Source: Undaria pinnatifida
Lineage: Eukaryota > Sar > Phaeophyceae > Laminariales > Alariaceae
Assembly (NCBI GenBank): GCA_012845835.1
Contig: JABAKD010000024.1
Coordinates: 4,748,109 to 4,812,108 of the forward strand
Reading direction: 5' to 3'
Length of the DNA: 64,000 nt
Below the pieces are notes generated by a model. The model did no database searches and had not been told where the DNA came from. It saw nothing but the letters and a program-made list of their open reading frames with translations. The position numbers were made by a program, and so were the translations under genes. Positions within the stretch are counted from its first letter, which is position 1; the number at the start of each line of letters is the position of its first letter. Below, one piece after another: positions 33,901 to 45,399 of the stretch.

Positions 33901-36900
33901 TTTCGATTTTGTTTTTGATTGCTATTTATATGCAGCTCTCGAGGTTGATATACCGCCCAGGTCGACACGACTGTGTCGTCCAGACGTGCGTTTGCTTTGG
34001 TTTTTGATGGCTGTTGATATACAGCTATGCCACGCTCATGACGGACAGCTGCGCCGGTTATGCTCTTGCTTTGCTGATAGCGATTTATATACCGCACTGG
34101 TCGGCGCGGCTATGTCGTCCAAAAGCGTTTTCGCTTTAGATTTTGATTGCTGTTTATATACAGCTCAGATATGCTTTGACTTTGCAGATCACGGTTGATA
34201 TACAGCTGCGCCAGATATGTTTTGCTTTGCTGATCGCGGTTGATACCGCCTTCGTCGACATGGCTGCGTCATTCAGAAGTGCTTTCGATTTCGACTTGGA
34301 TGCTTTTGTATGCAGCTATATTGCCCTGGTGACATGCAGCTGCACCAGATATGGCTTAGCTCTGCTGATCGCGGTTGATATACAGCGCTGGTGAAATACA
34401 GCTGCGCCAGATATGCTTTGGTTTTGCTGATCGGGGTTGATATACCGCTCTGGTCGACACGGCTGCATTTTCTAGTAGTGCTTTCGCTTCAGGTTTTGAT
34501 TGCTGCTGATATACAACTACACCACGCTGTTGATTTACATCTGCGCCAGATATTTTTCTGCTTTGCTGATCGCGGTTGATATATTGCTCGACACGGCCGT
34601 GTCGTCCAGAACGGCTTCGCTTCAAGTTTTTGATGCCTGTTGACGTACAGCTATACCGCGCTGGTGACATACATCTGCGCCAGATATTTCTCTTCCGGCT
34701 GATCGCGGATGATATACCGCTCTGGTCGACACGGCTGTGTTGTCCAAAACGGCATCGCTTAAAGCTTTCGATGGCTCTTGATATACAGCTGCGCTATATA
34801 TGCTTCCGCTATGCTGATTGCGGTTGATGTTCCGCGCTGTTGACACACAGCTGCGCTCTGGCTGCCACGGGTGTGTCGTCCAGAGTGGCTTCGCTTTAAG
34901 TTTTTGATTGCTGTTGACATACAGCTATACCGCGCTGGTGACATACATGTGCGCCAGATATGTTTCTTGCTGCTGATCGCGGTTGATCTATCGCCCTGGT
35001 CGACGCAGCTGCGTCGTCCAGAACGGTTTCGCTTTAACCTTGTGATGGCTGTTGATATATAGCTGCGCCAGATATATATGCTCCCGCTGTGCTGATAGCG
35101 GTTAATGTTCCGCGCTGTTGATATACAGCTGTGCCAGATATTATTTCCCTTTGCTGATCGCGGTTGGTATACCGTGGTGTTGATATACAGTTGCGCCGGG
35201 TATGCTTTTGCTTTGCTGATCGCGGTTGATATACAGCGCTGGTCGGCACGGCCGTGTCGCCCAGCGGTGCTTTTGCTTAGTATTGTGATTGCTGTTGATA
35301 TACGGCTGCGCCAGATATGCTTTCGCTTTGCTGACCGCGGTTGATATACCGCGCTGGTGATGTACAGCTGCGACAGATATGCTTTTGATTTACTGAACGC
35401 GATTGATATACCACTCTGGTGATATACAGTTGCGCCATATATGCCTTTGCTTTGCTGATCGCGGTTGACGTCCTGCCCTCGTCGGCTGCGTCGCCCAGCA
35501 GGGCTTTCGCTTAAAGTTTCGATTGCTGTTGATACACAGCTATACCGCGCTGCTGGTGATATACGGCTGTGCCAGATAGTGCTAGATATGCTTCGCTTCG
35601 CTGATCGCAGTTGATATACCGCGCTGGTAATACGCAGTTGCGCTAAATAGACATTTGCTTGGCTAATCTCGCAGTTGATATTCCGCCCTGGTCGACACGG
35701 CTGTGTCGTCCAGAAGCCCTTTCGCTTTAGTTTTGATTGCTGTTCGTATGCAGCTATACCGCGCTAGTGATATACAGCTGCGCCAGATATGCTCTTGCTT
35801 TGCTGATTGCGGTTGATACACCACTCTGGTCAACACGGTTGTGTCGTCAAGAAGGGTTTTCGCTTCAGTTTTCTGATTGCTGTTGAATCCGGCGCGCCAG
35901 ACATTATTTTGCTTTGCTGATCGCGGTTTATATACAGCGGCACCAATTGCGTTTTGCGTTGCTGATTGCGGTTGATTTACGGCGCTGGTGATAACAGCTG
36001 TGTCATAGATGTCTTTGGTTTGCTGATCGCGGTGAATTTACCGCTCTGGCAGTCACGACCGTGTCGTCCAGCAGCGCTGTCGCTTTGGTGTCCTGACCGC
36101 TGTTGATATATTGCTACGACAATATGTTTTCGCTCGGCTGATCGCGGTTGATACACCGCACTTTAATATGCAGCTGTGCCAGATATACTTTCTTTCTGTG
36201 AATCGCAGTTGATATACCGCTCTGCTCGACACGGCAGTGTGGCCCAGAAGTGCTTTCGCTTTCCTGATCGTAGTTGATATACGACTGGATTAGTTATGTT
36301 TTCGCGTTGCCGATTGGTTATGCCGCAGTGGGGACATACACACTTCATGGCCGGCTGGGCCAAACGTGCTTTCGCTCTGCTGATCACCATGGATGTACGG
36401 CTATGCCAGATATGCTTTCGCGCTGCTGACCGTGGTTACATCGCTCTGGTCGACACGACTGTCGCCCAGCAGCGTTTTCGCTTTGCTGCTCGGGGTTGAT
36501 ATGCAGCTGTGCCTTTTGTACTTTCGCCTTGAAAAAATCGCGGGCGCGGGTGTGCCTGAGGGAGTTGGTTTTGCCGATCGCTGTTGATATACAGGGGTCG
36601 CAGTTATTATTTCGCTTTGCGGATCGCGGGGATCTACCGCTCTGGTCGACACGGTTGTGGCGTCTTGAATGGCCTTCGCTTTGCTGTTTGTTGACATACG
36701 ACTGGGCTGGGCGTATTTTGCTTTGACGATACGCGTCTAGGCGATCTCGCTGGGCCGATCGCGGTTGATGTGCCGCCCTGGTCGACTCATCGCGGTTAAT
36801 GTACCGCCCTGGTCGACACGGCTGCGTCGTCCAGCAGTGCATCTGCTTCCTTGCTCACGGTTGATACACGGCTGGGTTAGTTGTATTTTGCTGTGCTGAT

Positions 36901-36930
36901 TAGTTAGGCTGCTCATTGACATGGTGGTAT
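30985..36930. repeat. Satellite array, about 137-bp monomer (over 40 copies)
   Basis: GTTGATACACCGCCC recurs at spacings of about 137-138 bp (e.g. 32382, 32519, 32657). Each monomer is a dimer of related roughly 68-bp halves, one with CCCAGGTCGACACGGCTGTGTCGTCCAGAAG and one with ATACCGCGCTGGTGATATACAGCTGCGCCAG. Monomers become more divergent and shorter from about 34 kb rightward. Long open frames on both strands are a by-product of the stop-poor monomer. Confidence 0.9.
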
Positions 36931-39320
36931 TACGGTTGCTATCGGTTGCTATTGTTTCGCTCCTCGCTAGCAATATATCGCTTCCATAGGCACGGCGGTG
37001 CCAGCGGGCTTTGCGTCGCTGACGTCGGTACGGCAGTAGCAGCGGTTTTTTGTTCCGCTGGCCTCGGTACGTTGTGCTGCCAACTCTCTGGTCGCTGGTT
37101 GGGTGTAGTGGATATACCACCATCGCTGGATCGGCTTTGCCGGGGGTATGTTGTCTTTCCAGTTGCTGAGGTACACAGATGGTTCGGCTGTCTTCATTGC
37201 CGCGGCTGACTTCGGATCGCGGCTGAGATACAGCTATGGCGGACATGGGTCAGCGTTGCGACTGCTATACCACTCGTTACTGTCGATATACACTTCATGC
37301 TGACGCAGTTTAATCAGAGGCGACTGCGTGTGTCGCGGGTTGCGGGGTTACACAGCTAGGGTTGGTGTGCTGACAACGCCGTTGCAGTCGATACGGCATA
37401 TATCTCGGATGCCGATGCCGCTGCTCCCTTGTCTTCTCACCGACGCGCGCGGGTTACGGTTTAATAATGGGCGGGGTTACCATGTGGCAGGTTAACCCGC
37501 TTCTGCTGCGAGAGATAGAGACTTTGCGAAACAAGATCGGAACGAACTCATGGTCTAACTTCGCTGGTTGCTGGTTGGTTGCGGTTAGCACACGTATCTT
37601 GCTGGTTGTTGTGTTCATCCAGATGTTGACAATTATCTTCGTGCCGCTACTGATTCACGAGTCGCGGTTGAGACACAGTTGTTGGTGACATGGGTCAGGG
37701 TGGCGACCGCTATACCGACCGCTATACCGACCGCTGTACCTCTCTTTACTGTGGATATACAGTTCATGCTGATGCAGTTTCATCAGGGATGGCTGCATGT
37801 TTCGCTTGTTGCGGTGGTTACACAGCTATCGTTGACGCGCAGATCGAACAGTTATCACTGGCTCGGCTGCACCAGATGCTTTTGCTTTGCGGATTGCTGT
37901 GGGTACTAATACCCCCTTTGGGACTTCGGAGAGCAACGTTGACGAATATAACTGGCAATTGCAGGGTCAGCCACACGACGTTACACGGGGTGCTAGCTTA
38001 AGGAGTGGGAATTTTCATGTGCGACTCCAACGCAAGAAGCTGCGCGATACGCGCGTAGCATGACACACCGTGTGCTACGCACTCATGCTATGACGATGAC
38101 CGCCTTTCTTACTTGTTTTATCGCTATGCGTGGGCTCCGAAAGGGGTAATGTCGGTATTAATGTGTGTCGCTGACACACGGCTGTGTGGATATGCAACCA
38201 TCATTGGCACTGTTGTGCCAGAGATGGTTTCACTTTGCTGATCACTGTTGATATACAGCTGTGCCAAAAGTACTTTCGCTTTGCGGGTTGCTGCTAACAT
38301 ACAGCTATTGCCCACACTGATGTGTTGTCGCTGTTGCCTCGCTAGTCGCCGTTGATAGTCGTTGATCACTGTCGCTGTTGATATACAGCGGTTGATGGCA
38401 CAGCTGTCATATTGGCTGTTTCGTCGCTGATTGCTGTTATACGACGATCTCCGGCGCGGGCTATTGACTGTTGCTTCGCTGATCAATGTTGGTATACAAC
38501 AATCTCCGGCGCAGCCGTGCCGGAGCTGCTTTGCGTGACTGCTGACGTGGCTGGGGTATGGTTGCGGTGGCTTCGCTAGTCGCTGTCGGTATACAGCAAT
38601 CACGAGCACGGTTGTGCCAGAGGCTCTACTTCGCTGACCTCGGCGTGGCAGTGCCAGAGGCTTCTGGTTGGCGGATCTCGGCCCGGCGGTGCTGGAGGCT
38701 TTGTTTTTGCTGATCTCTATAGATATACAGCTATGACTGGCACGGCGGTATTATCTCTGGGCCGCTGCAGTTGATTTGCTTGTTGCTGATGATAGTTTCT
38801 GGGTGCTGTATCAATATATAAAAGCCATCGATCACACGACTGTGTCCATACATAATGGCCGCTGCTTCGTGGATTGAGAATGTTGTACCATCATCGCTAT
38901 CACGGCGGTGCCGGAGATGCTTTTGCCTAGCTGATTGCTGATGTCAAACAGATACTGACGCCTGTCTTCGTCGCCGCTATTGCTTCGCAAGTCGCGGTTG
39001 ACAGACAGTTATGGCTGACATGGGGTCAGAGTTGCGCCCGCTATACCGCTTGTTACTCTGTCAATATGCATGTAATGCTTACGCAGTTTTATCAGAGGTG
39101 ATAGTGTGTATCGCTGGTGGCAGTGAATACACATCTATGGTTGATGTGCTGACAACGTGCTTACAGTCGACACTGCATACATTTCAACGGATACCGAGAC
39201 GGCTGCCCCCATGTCTTCCTACCTACGCGCGGGGGCTACGGTTTGATAACGGGCGGGTGTCGCGGTGTGGCGGGTAAACCCGCTTCTGCTGCGAGGACTC
39301 GACACGCTAAATACAGCTCG
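36931..39320. repeat. Degenerate satellite-derived region with larger duplications
   Basis: Satellite words (GATATACAGCTGTGCCA, GCTTTGCTGATC) persist but in poor order. Segments near 37.2, 37.65 and 38.96 kb resemble one another (GTCGCGGTTGA...GACATGG...GCTATACC). 37.43-37.53 and 39.22-39.31 kb share AACCCGCTTCTGCTGCGAG. No gene is supported. Confidence 0.6.
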
Positions 39321-39329
39321 TCCACAACC

Positions 39330-39620
39330 CAGTACAGGTACCTTTCGACGGCCCCATCCCCGGGTCCCTCTCCACGTGAATTGGGCGTACATGCACCGGC
39401 AGGGTGTACGCCGCGACGGGTGGGTGGGCGCATCGCTGACCCAGCAGCCCCCAACCCCCCTCGATCTGGGCGCTGCGCGGATAAGAACGCAACGCCCGCG
39501 CGCCAGGGGAGTTGGAGGTCGGGACGGGGTCGGGGTCGCCGGGAAGGCGGCGACCGCGGCCTACTCGCTTCTCCTACCATTTCGCCGCCCGCCCCCGGTC
39601 CGCCCGGGCGATAGCTGAGC
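39330..39620. other. GC-rich patch
   Basis: About 290 bp of markedly GC-rich, CpG-rich sequence unlike its surroundings, open in several frames on both strands. Composition alone explains the open frames, so no gene is called. Confidence 0.4.
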
Positions 39621-39979
39621 GGGCTGACTATAAATCTCGGCTGCAGGCCCTGTTTAATTTTCATTTTTATTTGATTTTTATCTTCTTTTGCTAGCTACTG
39701 ATAGTATCGCAGACACATGCGTGACTCATGGCAGCTGTTCCTATTTCGTTACATCATAATTTGGCTGTTAGGTAATGGTAGGTAGGAGTGGCCCGGAGTC
39801 GCGCTGTTAGTGTCTGTGCTACCGTCAGGTTTTCTCGATGGGTTGGCTGGACACACAGCATCACTTCGACGCTCGCTTAGTTGTTTAGCAGAACAAGGGG
39901 CGTAAAATGTTTCCCCCCGGTTCTAACGTACGATGCTGTGTATTGACATTCAGATAGTCTTGTATTGGCATTCGCGGTA

Positions 39980-40320
39980 GGTGGGCGCGGATGAATGGCT
40001 CTGGCACCTAAATCATCGCCAGACTGGCGTGCGGCCTATTCTACCCTCAATTCCACAGCTTTCCGCCGAACATCGGTGGGGGGACACATGGGCGATTCTC
40101 AACCCCTCGCCCACATTGCCTGTTTCGGCAGACGTATTTAGGGACCCGATGCAATGGCCGCTCCGACGGTGGTCGTGGCATGCCCCGGCGTAGGACGCCG
40201 GCGCGGGGGGGTGCGCGTTTGTGCCGGGTTTCGTGCGCAAACACGAAGCGGTTTGGGACGAACTCGTCCTGCAGGAACACCCACTCCGTGACGAGCTTAC
40301 ATCATGCTGATGCTTGGAAC
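39980..40320 (+). other. Possible retroelement polyprotein fragment (fossil)
   Basis: The frame contains protein-like sequence (FVRKHEAVWDELVLQEHP) reminiscent of the region before the RT in YR-type retroelements. This is only an impression; the fragment is short and broken. Confidence 0.2.
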
Positions 40321-40627
40321 ATGGAACAAGCAGTACCGAGGTACCATGTATGTTTTACGGTGACTACTGCTGCTCTTACGGGGAGCACCTATCAAACCAG
40401 TGACGGTGCTTCTAAGCGAACGCAAAAGTAGGCTAATCCTAATTGATTTACCACACCCGCCGGTCCTTCGCCTCGTGCACGCCACTGTATGAAAACAATT
40501 TTTAAGAAGTTTGGGTGAGGCGACGACCCCAGTCCGGTAGCCAATGCAGAGTATAAGAAGCAATGGAAGTATGGGTAGGCCCATCGGCTGGGGGAGGAGG
40601 CCTCATCTAATCCAAAACTTACTTTAA

Positions 40628-40806
40628 ATGATCAATGAAGCTGCAGAAGAATACTGCAGTATAATCGGGTTTCCAGAAAATGAGACATCGATGGTACGGA
40701 GGTGGCTCCATGATTTGGAACCGGTGAATTACTTGGAGAATCTAGGCCACATCGATCATTGTGCATGTTTCCCACGAACCCAAAGCCAGAGAACATACGT
40801 TGAATG
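40628..40806 (+). CDS. Short ORF spanning the head-to-tail junction
   Basis: A 59-codon ATG-initiated frame (MINEAAEEYCSIIGFPENET...) reads through the internal GCAGTA junction. Its first 10 or so codons are repeated at the right end of the insert (41255) and the rest at the left end (about 29056). Only the joined arrangement gives the whole frame. No homologue is recognised. It may simply reflect the ancestral sequence before circularisation. Confidence 0.25.
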
Positions 40807-41804
40807 AGAAATACTGACCATCCCACCCACCCAGCTTATGCATGCAATAGTTTCTTGTTTTACAACCTTTGCGGACCGGAGAAGTCTGCGAGCGCCTTGC
40901 CACACTCAGCCCCGTGCGGAAGCAACCAGAGATGTCTTCAAATGGATCCAAGATTAGAACAAAGCTGTTGGTTCCGGCCTACTTGAGCCTATCTGAGGCA
41001 CAGTACCGGAGCCACAACCATTGTCTTCAACCCCCGCCCAACGGGCAAGAACAAAAGGAAGCAGAAACCATTTCGGACCACCCTAGACATCCTGCGTGCT
41101 GAGTAGCTGCTGCGCCGTGTTTTGTTAAGTTTATTATATTTATTTTATTTTCCAGGATTACAGCCGCGCTGAGCGCTCAGCGCGAAGGTACATCCCGGGC
41201 GAGGCCCTCCTGCTTCGGGGCAGGAGGCCTCATCTAATCCAATAATTACTTTGAATGATCGGTGAAGCCGCAGAAGAATACTGCAGTATTTTTGTTTGCT
41301 CCATGTAACAGCAAAATAAAAAACGTGCCGCGGTATGCGGCAGCAACGTGTCATCGCAGTGAACCTTTGTAACGCTAAATCAACACTTGCTCGATGGACG
41401 TTTGCTCAATGGGTGTATATCAACATTTCTTCGGTAAAATGCTGCTCGATAACATGTATAATGCGAGGAGTGGATAGTATATGGAACGGGTGCAGCATTA
41501 CCCTACTCGTACTAGTTTCGAACTGAATTGTTCTTGCCGCGAAACAGACCTCGTAACGACAACTCGTCTCTAGGTTCTACGGTGATTCGCTACAGTGCCT
41601 CTCAACGAAAGATCAACTCGAGAAAACCTAGCCCAACAAGTACGGGGAAACAAGAAATTCGATAGCTGTTATGCCCAGGTTCGTGCAGAACACGCCCGTT
41701 TTCAATAAATAATCGAACCTAAAATCAACATGTCGTTTCCTTATCGTGGGCCGGTACTGTGCATCGTAGTCCACATTGGACAAATTTCGATCGTGAGAAC
41801 TCAC

Positions 41805-42041
41805 GTGGGTGGACGACTGGTGTTCGCCCGCAGGCGGCAGGGGCGCTTCTGTGGCACCAGGCAACGAGACGTCGGTGGCAGCCGCGGGCATTTGTCGAGA
41901 CGCATCTGGTACATCGACGCAGTAATCGTCCATGCCCGGGTCTTGGCACACCGTGTCCTCATCTGGGTCAGGAAACACAGCATCTACATCCAGATCCTGA
42001 CACTCAGCAGCCTCCTTCGGAACCTGATTCGCACCGAAAAA
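41805..42041 (-). pseudogene. Exon P copy e, acceptor lost
   Basis: The open frame is kept, but the acceptor CAG has become CTG (42042-42044), giving LPLLFFGAN instead of LPLQFFGAN. Unless another acceptor is used, this copy should be skipped in splicing. Confidence 0.5.
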
Positions 42042-42799
42042 CAGCAAAGGCAATGCGAAGAGTCTCGTCGACCCTATAGCCAACACAACAATTTCTGGAG
42101 GCGAAGCAAGTCTATTCGAACGTGATTTATACCTCGGATTTCTCAGACGAAAACGAGAAACTGTTTCTAAACGGTAAATACAACGAAGCGTACATTTGAC
42201 AGTCACGTTGATTGGCGGTGAACTTTTCTCTTACAACGTAAGCCAACAATGTCTCGGGAACAAATGACGTCAATGAGGCGTAGCAGTATTTTTGTTTGCT
42301 CCATGTAACAGCAAAATAAAAAACGTGCCACGGTATGTGGCAGCAACGTGTCATCGCAGTGAACCTTTGTAACGCTAAATCAACACTTGCTCGATGGACG
42401 TTTGCTCAATGGGTGTATATCAACATTTATTCGGTAAAATGCTGCTCGATAACATGTATAATGCGAGGAGTGGATAGTATATGGAACGGGTGCAGCATTA
42501 CCCTACTCGTGCTAGTTTCCAACTGAGTTGTTTTTGCAGCGGAAACAGACCTCGAAACGACAACTCGTCTCTAGGTTCTACGGTGATTCGCTACAGTGCC
42601 TCTCAGAGAAAGATCAACTCGAGAAAACCTAGCCAAACAAGTACGGGGAAACACCAAATTCGTTAGATGTTTTACTCAAGTTCGTGCAGAACACGCCCGT
42701 TTTCAATAAATAATCGAACCTAAAATCAACATGTCGTTTTCTTATCGTGGGCCGGTACTGTGCATCGTAGTCCACATTGGGCAAATTTCGCGAACTCAC

Positions 42800-43036
42800 G
42801 TGGGTGGACGACTGGTGTTCCCCCGAAGACGGCAGGGGCGCTTCTGTTGCAACAGGCAACGATACGTTGGTGGCAGCGGCGGGCATTTGTCGAGACGCAT
42901 CTGGTACATCGACGCAGTAGTCGTCCATGCCCGGGTCTTGGCACACCGTGTCCTCATCTGGGTCAGGAAACACAGCATCTACATCCAGATCCTGACACTC
43001 AGCTGCCTCCTTCGGAACCTGATTCGCACCAAAAAA
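42800..43036 (-). CDS. Exon P copy f
   Basis: Canonical acceptor and donor with a 237-bp length. It is the most diverged array copy (TNVSLPVATEAPLPSSGE). It is the last copy before the YR insertion. Confidence 0.45.
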
Positions 43037-43481
43037 CTGCAAAGGCAATGCGAAGAGTCTCGTCGATCCTATATCCAAAAAAACAATTTCTGGAGGCGAA
43101 GCAAGTCTATTCGAACGTGATTTATACCTCGGATTTCTCAGACGAAAACGAGAAACTGTTTCTAAACGGTAAATACAACGAAGCGTACATTTGACGGCCA
43201 CGTGGATTGGCGGTGAACTTTTCTCTTAAAATGTAAGCCAACAATGCCTCGGGAACAAATGACGTCAATGAGGCGTAGCATTATTTTTGTTTGCTCCATG
43301 TAACAGCAAAATAAAAAACGTGCCACGGGATGTGGCAGCAACGTGTCATCGCAGTGAACCTTTGTAACGCTAAATCAACACTTGCTCGATGGACGTTTGC
43401 TCAATGGGTGTATATCAACATTTATTCGGTAAAATGCTGCTCCATAACCTTTTTTTCAAGTAAACTAACACTAAGAACTGC

Positions 43482-44400
43482 CTTTTGTTGTATATATCTT
43501 TCGAATTGGGTTGTATACGACCAGATACCATTTCCTGTGCCTTGGGAGGGAGAGCAGCTTGCTGACATGTCTACCACTGTATCCAGCTCTGCCTCATACC
43601 CACGTGTCTTTGCTCATGAACGCATTCCCCCCCATTCCACTGTCTGGGTTCTACTGTGCAACTTGTTCTCGACGACTGAGACAGGCAATGGTCCAACACC
43701 ATTAACTCCTCCACACAACTCCTTCGAGGAAACAGATACCGTGATATAAACCCTCGCATGCCACTGAAAAAAAGTAAAAGAAAATAAGTGCATGTACTCT
43801 CATATATACGAGAATAATACCTACATCCCCATAATATCTCCGCCCCCTCGCCATCGACAGAAAAAGGGTGGGTGAGCGGGAGAAATCACGAATTATCTGG
43901 TCCAGTGAGCGACCGCTGTTCAGTTGTAAACAACAGCTCTGCCTGTTCGCGTGTTCACCAGTCTGCCAGCACCGTCCCGTGCGGTGTCAACTTGGTATCT
44001 CCACAAGCGCGATCAACCAAACAATGCCAGCTGCTGCTGTCAAAGTAAGCAACGACGTACTCCGCCAAAAAAAACTATGAGCCATAACGTCGAATTATCT
44101 CTATGAACCACAAACAACATATCATTCTCATCGGTTCCCGATTCTTGATAATATTTCTCTTTGTTGTATGTATCTTTCGAATTGCATTGTATATTATCAT
44201 TCTCTGTGGCTTGGGAGGGAGAGCAGCTGGCTTGACATGTCTACCGCAGTATCCAACTCTGCCTCATACCCACATGTATTTGCTCATAAACACATCTCCC
44301 TCCCTCCACTGTCTGGGTTCTACTGTGCGAATTCTCGGACGACTGAGACACCGAATGGTCCAACACCATTGACTCCTCCACAACCGAGGTTACTCCGAGG
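43482..44400 (-). repeat. B1-A2-B2 terminal repeat cluster of the YR element
   Basis: B1 44159-44400 and B2 43482-43729 share TTGGGAGGGAGAGCAGCT and GTCTGGGTTCTACTGTGC. A2 43882-44157 shares GCACCGTCCCGTGCGGT and AACAATGCCAGCTGCTGC with A1 at 51.5-51.77 kb. A2 and B2 are separated by about 150 bp rather than directly joined. Confidence 0.8.
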
Positions 44401-44462
44401 CTTCTACAGTTGACCCCATACAGTATCTTGACCTGGCTGTCTTTGAAAACCTTTGCCAGCTG

Positions 44463-45352
44463 CTAGTTTACGAGACGCCTGTCGTGCATCGTCCGCATTA
44501 TTCCGGGTATGCACCTTATATGCATCGGACTTCCACCTTCCTTCTCGCTGTATGACCCGTTCCGACACTCACCTCTAGCCGCAAGCATCGAGGCACTTCC
44601 TATCCTCAGCGAGTACAGAGCGTACTCTTCGGGTTTTCGCCCCGACTTTTTAACCATCTCTCTCGACGCTCATAACGCCTGACCATATCCCCACACTCTT
44701 ACTTGCCTCCCTGAACGGTACGAGGAAAGTGGCGCGTGTCCAGGTAGAGCTCCAAAGCATGACAGTAGTGCTACCATAAGAGCGACGGCTCCATCACCTG
44801 CACCCAACTCAGAACACGGGCCCCGAAACTCGCTCCGGGTACGTACTATGACGTTTCCAACTTGAGCCTGGTCGCCTGTATGGCCGCGGAATCGCACCTC
44901 AACCCGATCGGCATCACCCCATTGAAGACGCCTCAACTGTCTGTCGCCAGAAAAAAAAACGCAACGTCACTTCGCGTGAGACAATGCGCCGGGTTCACCA
45001 CACCTGAGCCATTGGCAAATACCTCATCGGACCGGGTTAAGAAAAAGTAGCTCATGCCCAGACAAACCCAAAGCACTCTACCCCCAGAACCTCAGGGAGA
45101 TATCAGTCCCTGCCCCTTGATCAACATATCCCACGATATAGGGAGCCGAACCCATGGCCGTATTCCCGCCAATGTATGCGATCGTGAGATACCTTGCAAT
45201 ACATGCTTGATCAACGGCGACCGGATCGACAGCTCGATGCCAACATCAACCCGATGGATATATTGAATCGCAGCTAGCTTACTCGAAGTAGATCCGGCTT
45301 GATTGTCCTGCAACGCCCAACACCAAGCAGCGAAATCAATCAAAGCCCACAC
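44463..45352 (-). mobile_element. YR integrase region (fossil part)
   Basis: Minus-strand segments resemble the core-binding and catalytic parts of tyrosine recombinases of the algal/oomycete YR-element type, including GHTGDQAQVGNVI and SLRIGSASMLAARG. It is broken, with a few interruptions. Confidence 0.6.
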
Positions 45353-45399
45353 TTTGGCCTCCTCCGACTCACATGGTCGCAGATACCGGTCCTGAGCGG

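Larger units (their letters stand above)
29052..41282. mobile_element. 12.2-kb insertion flanked by GCAGTA, carrying a satellite
   Basis: The 1001-bp array is interrupted exactly at GCAGTA, present at 29046-29051 and 41283-41288; uninterrupted units have one copy. The left end (AATCGTTTTCCAGAAAATGAG...) and right end (...GCAGAAGAATACT) are joined head-to-tail around another GCAGTA at 40656-40661. The insert is thus a large copy (to 40655) plus a 621-bp copy (40662-41282). It has no terminal inverted repeats and no recognised transposase. Confidence 0.7.
41283..43449 (-). repeat. 1001-bp tandem array, part 2 (about 2.2 units)
   Basis: Resumes in phase with part 1 at GCAGTATTTTTGTTTGC, and ends at the outer end of the YR element. 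It carries exon P/Q copies e and f, more diverged than a-d. Confidence 0.9.

Noticed and set aside
31100-36900. Long open frames on both strands (up to about 200 codons) in the satellite
   Set aside because: They follow the 137-bp period, contain repeated identical peptides and exist on both strands. The monomer simply lacks stops in some frames.
30985-36930. CRISPR array
   Set aside because: The periodic sequence has no constant-repeat/variable-spacer structure, and the context is eukaryotic.
39236-39664. 142-codon minus-strand frame in the GC-rich patch
   Set aside because: Explained by high GC (few stops), with competing frames on both strands and no recognisable domain.
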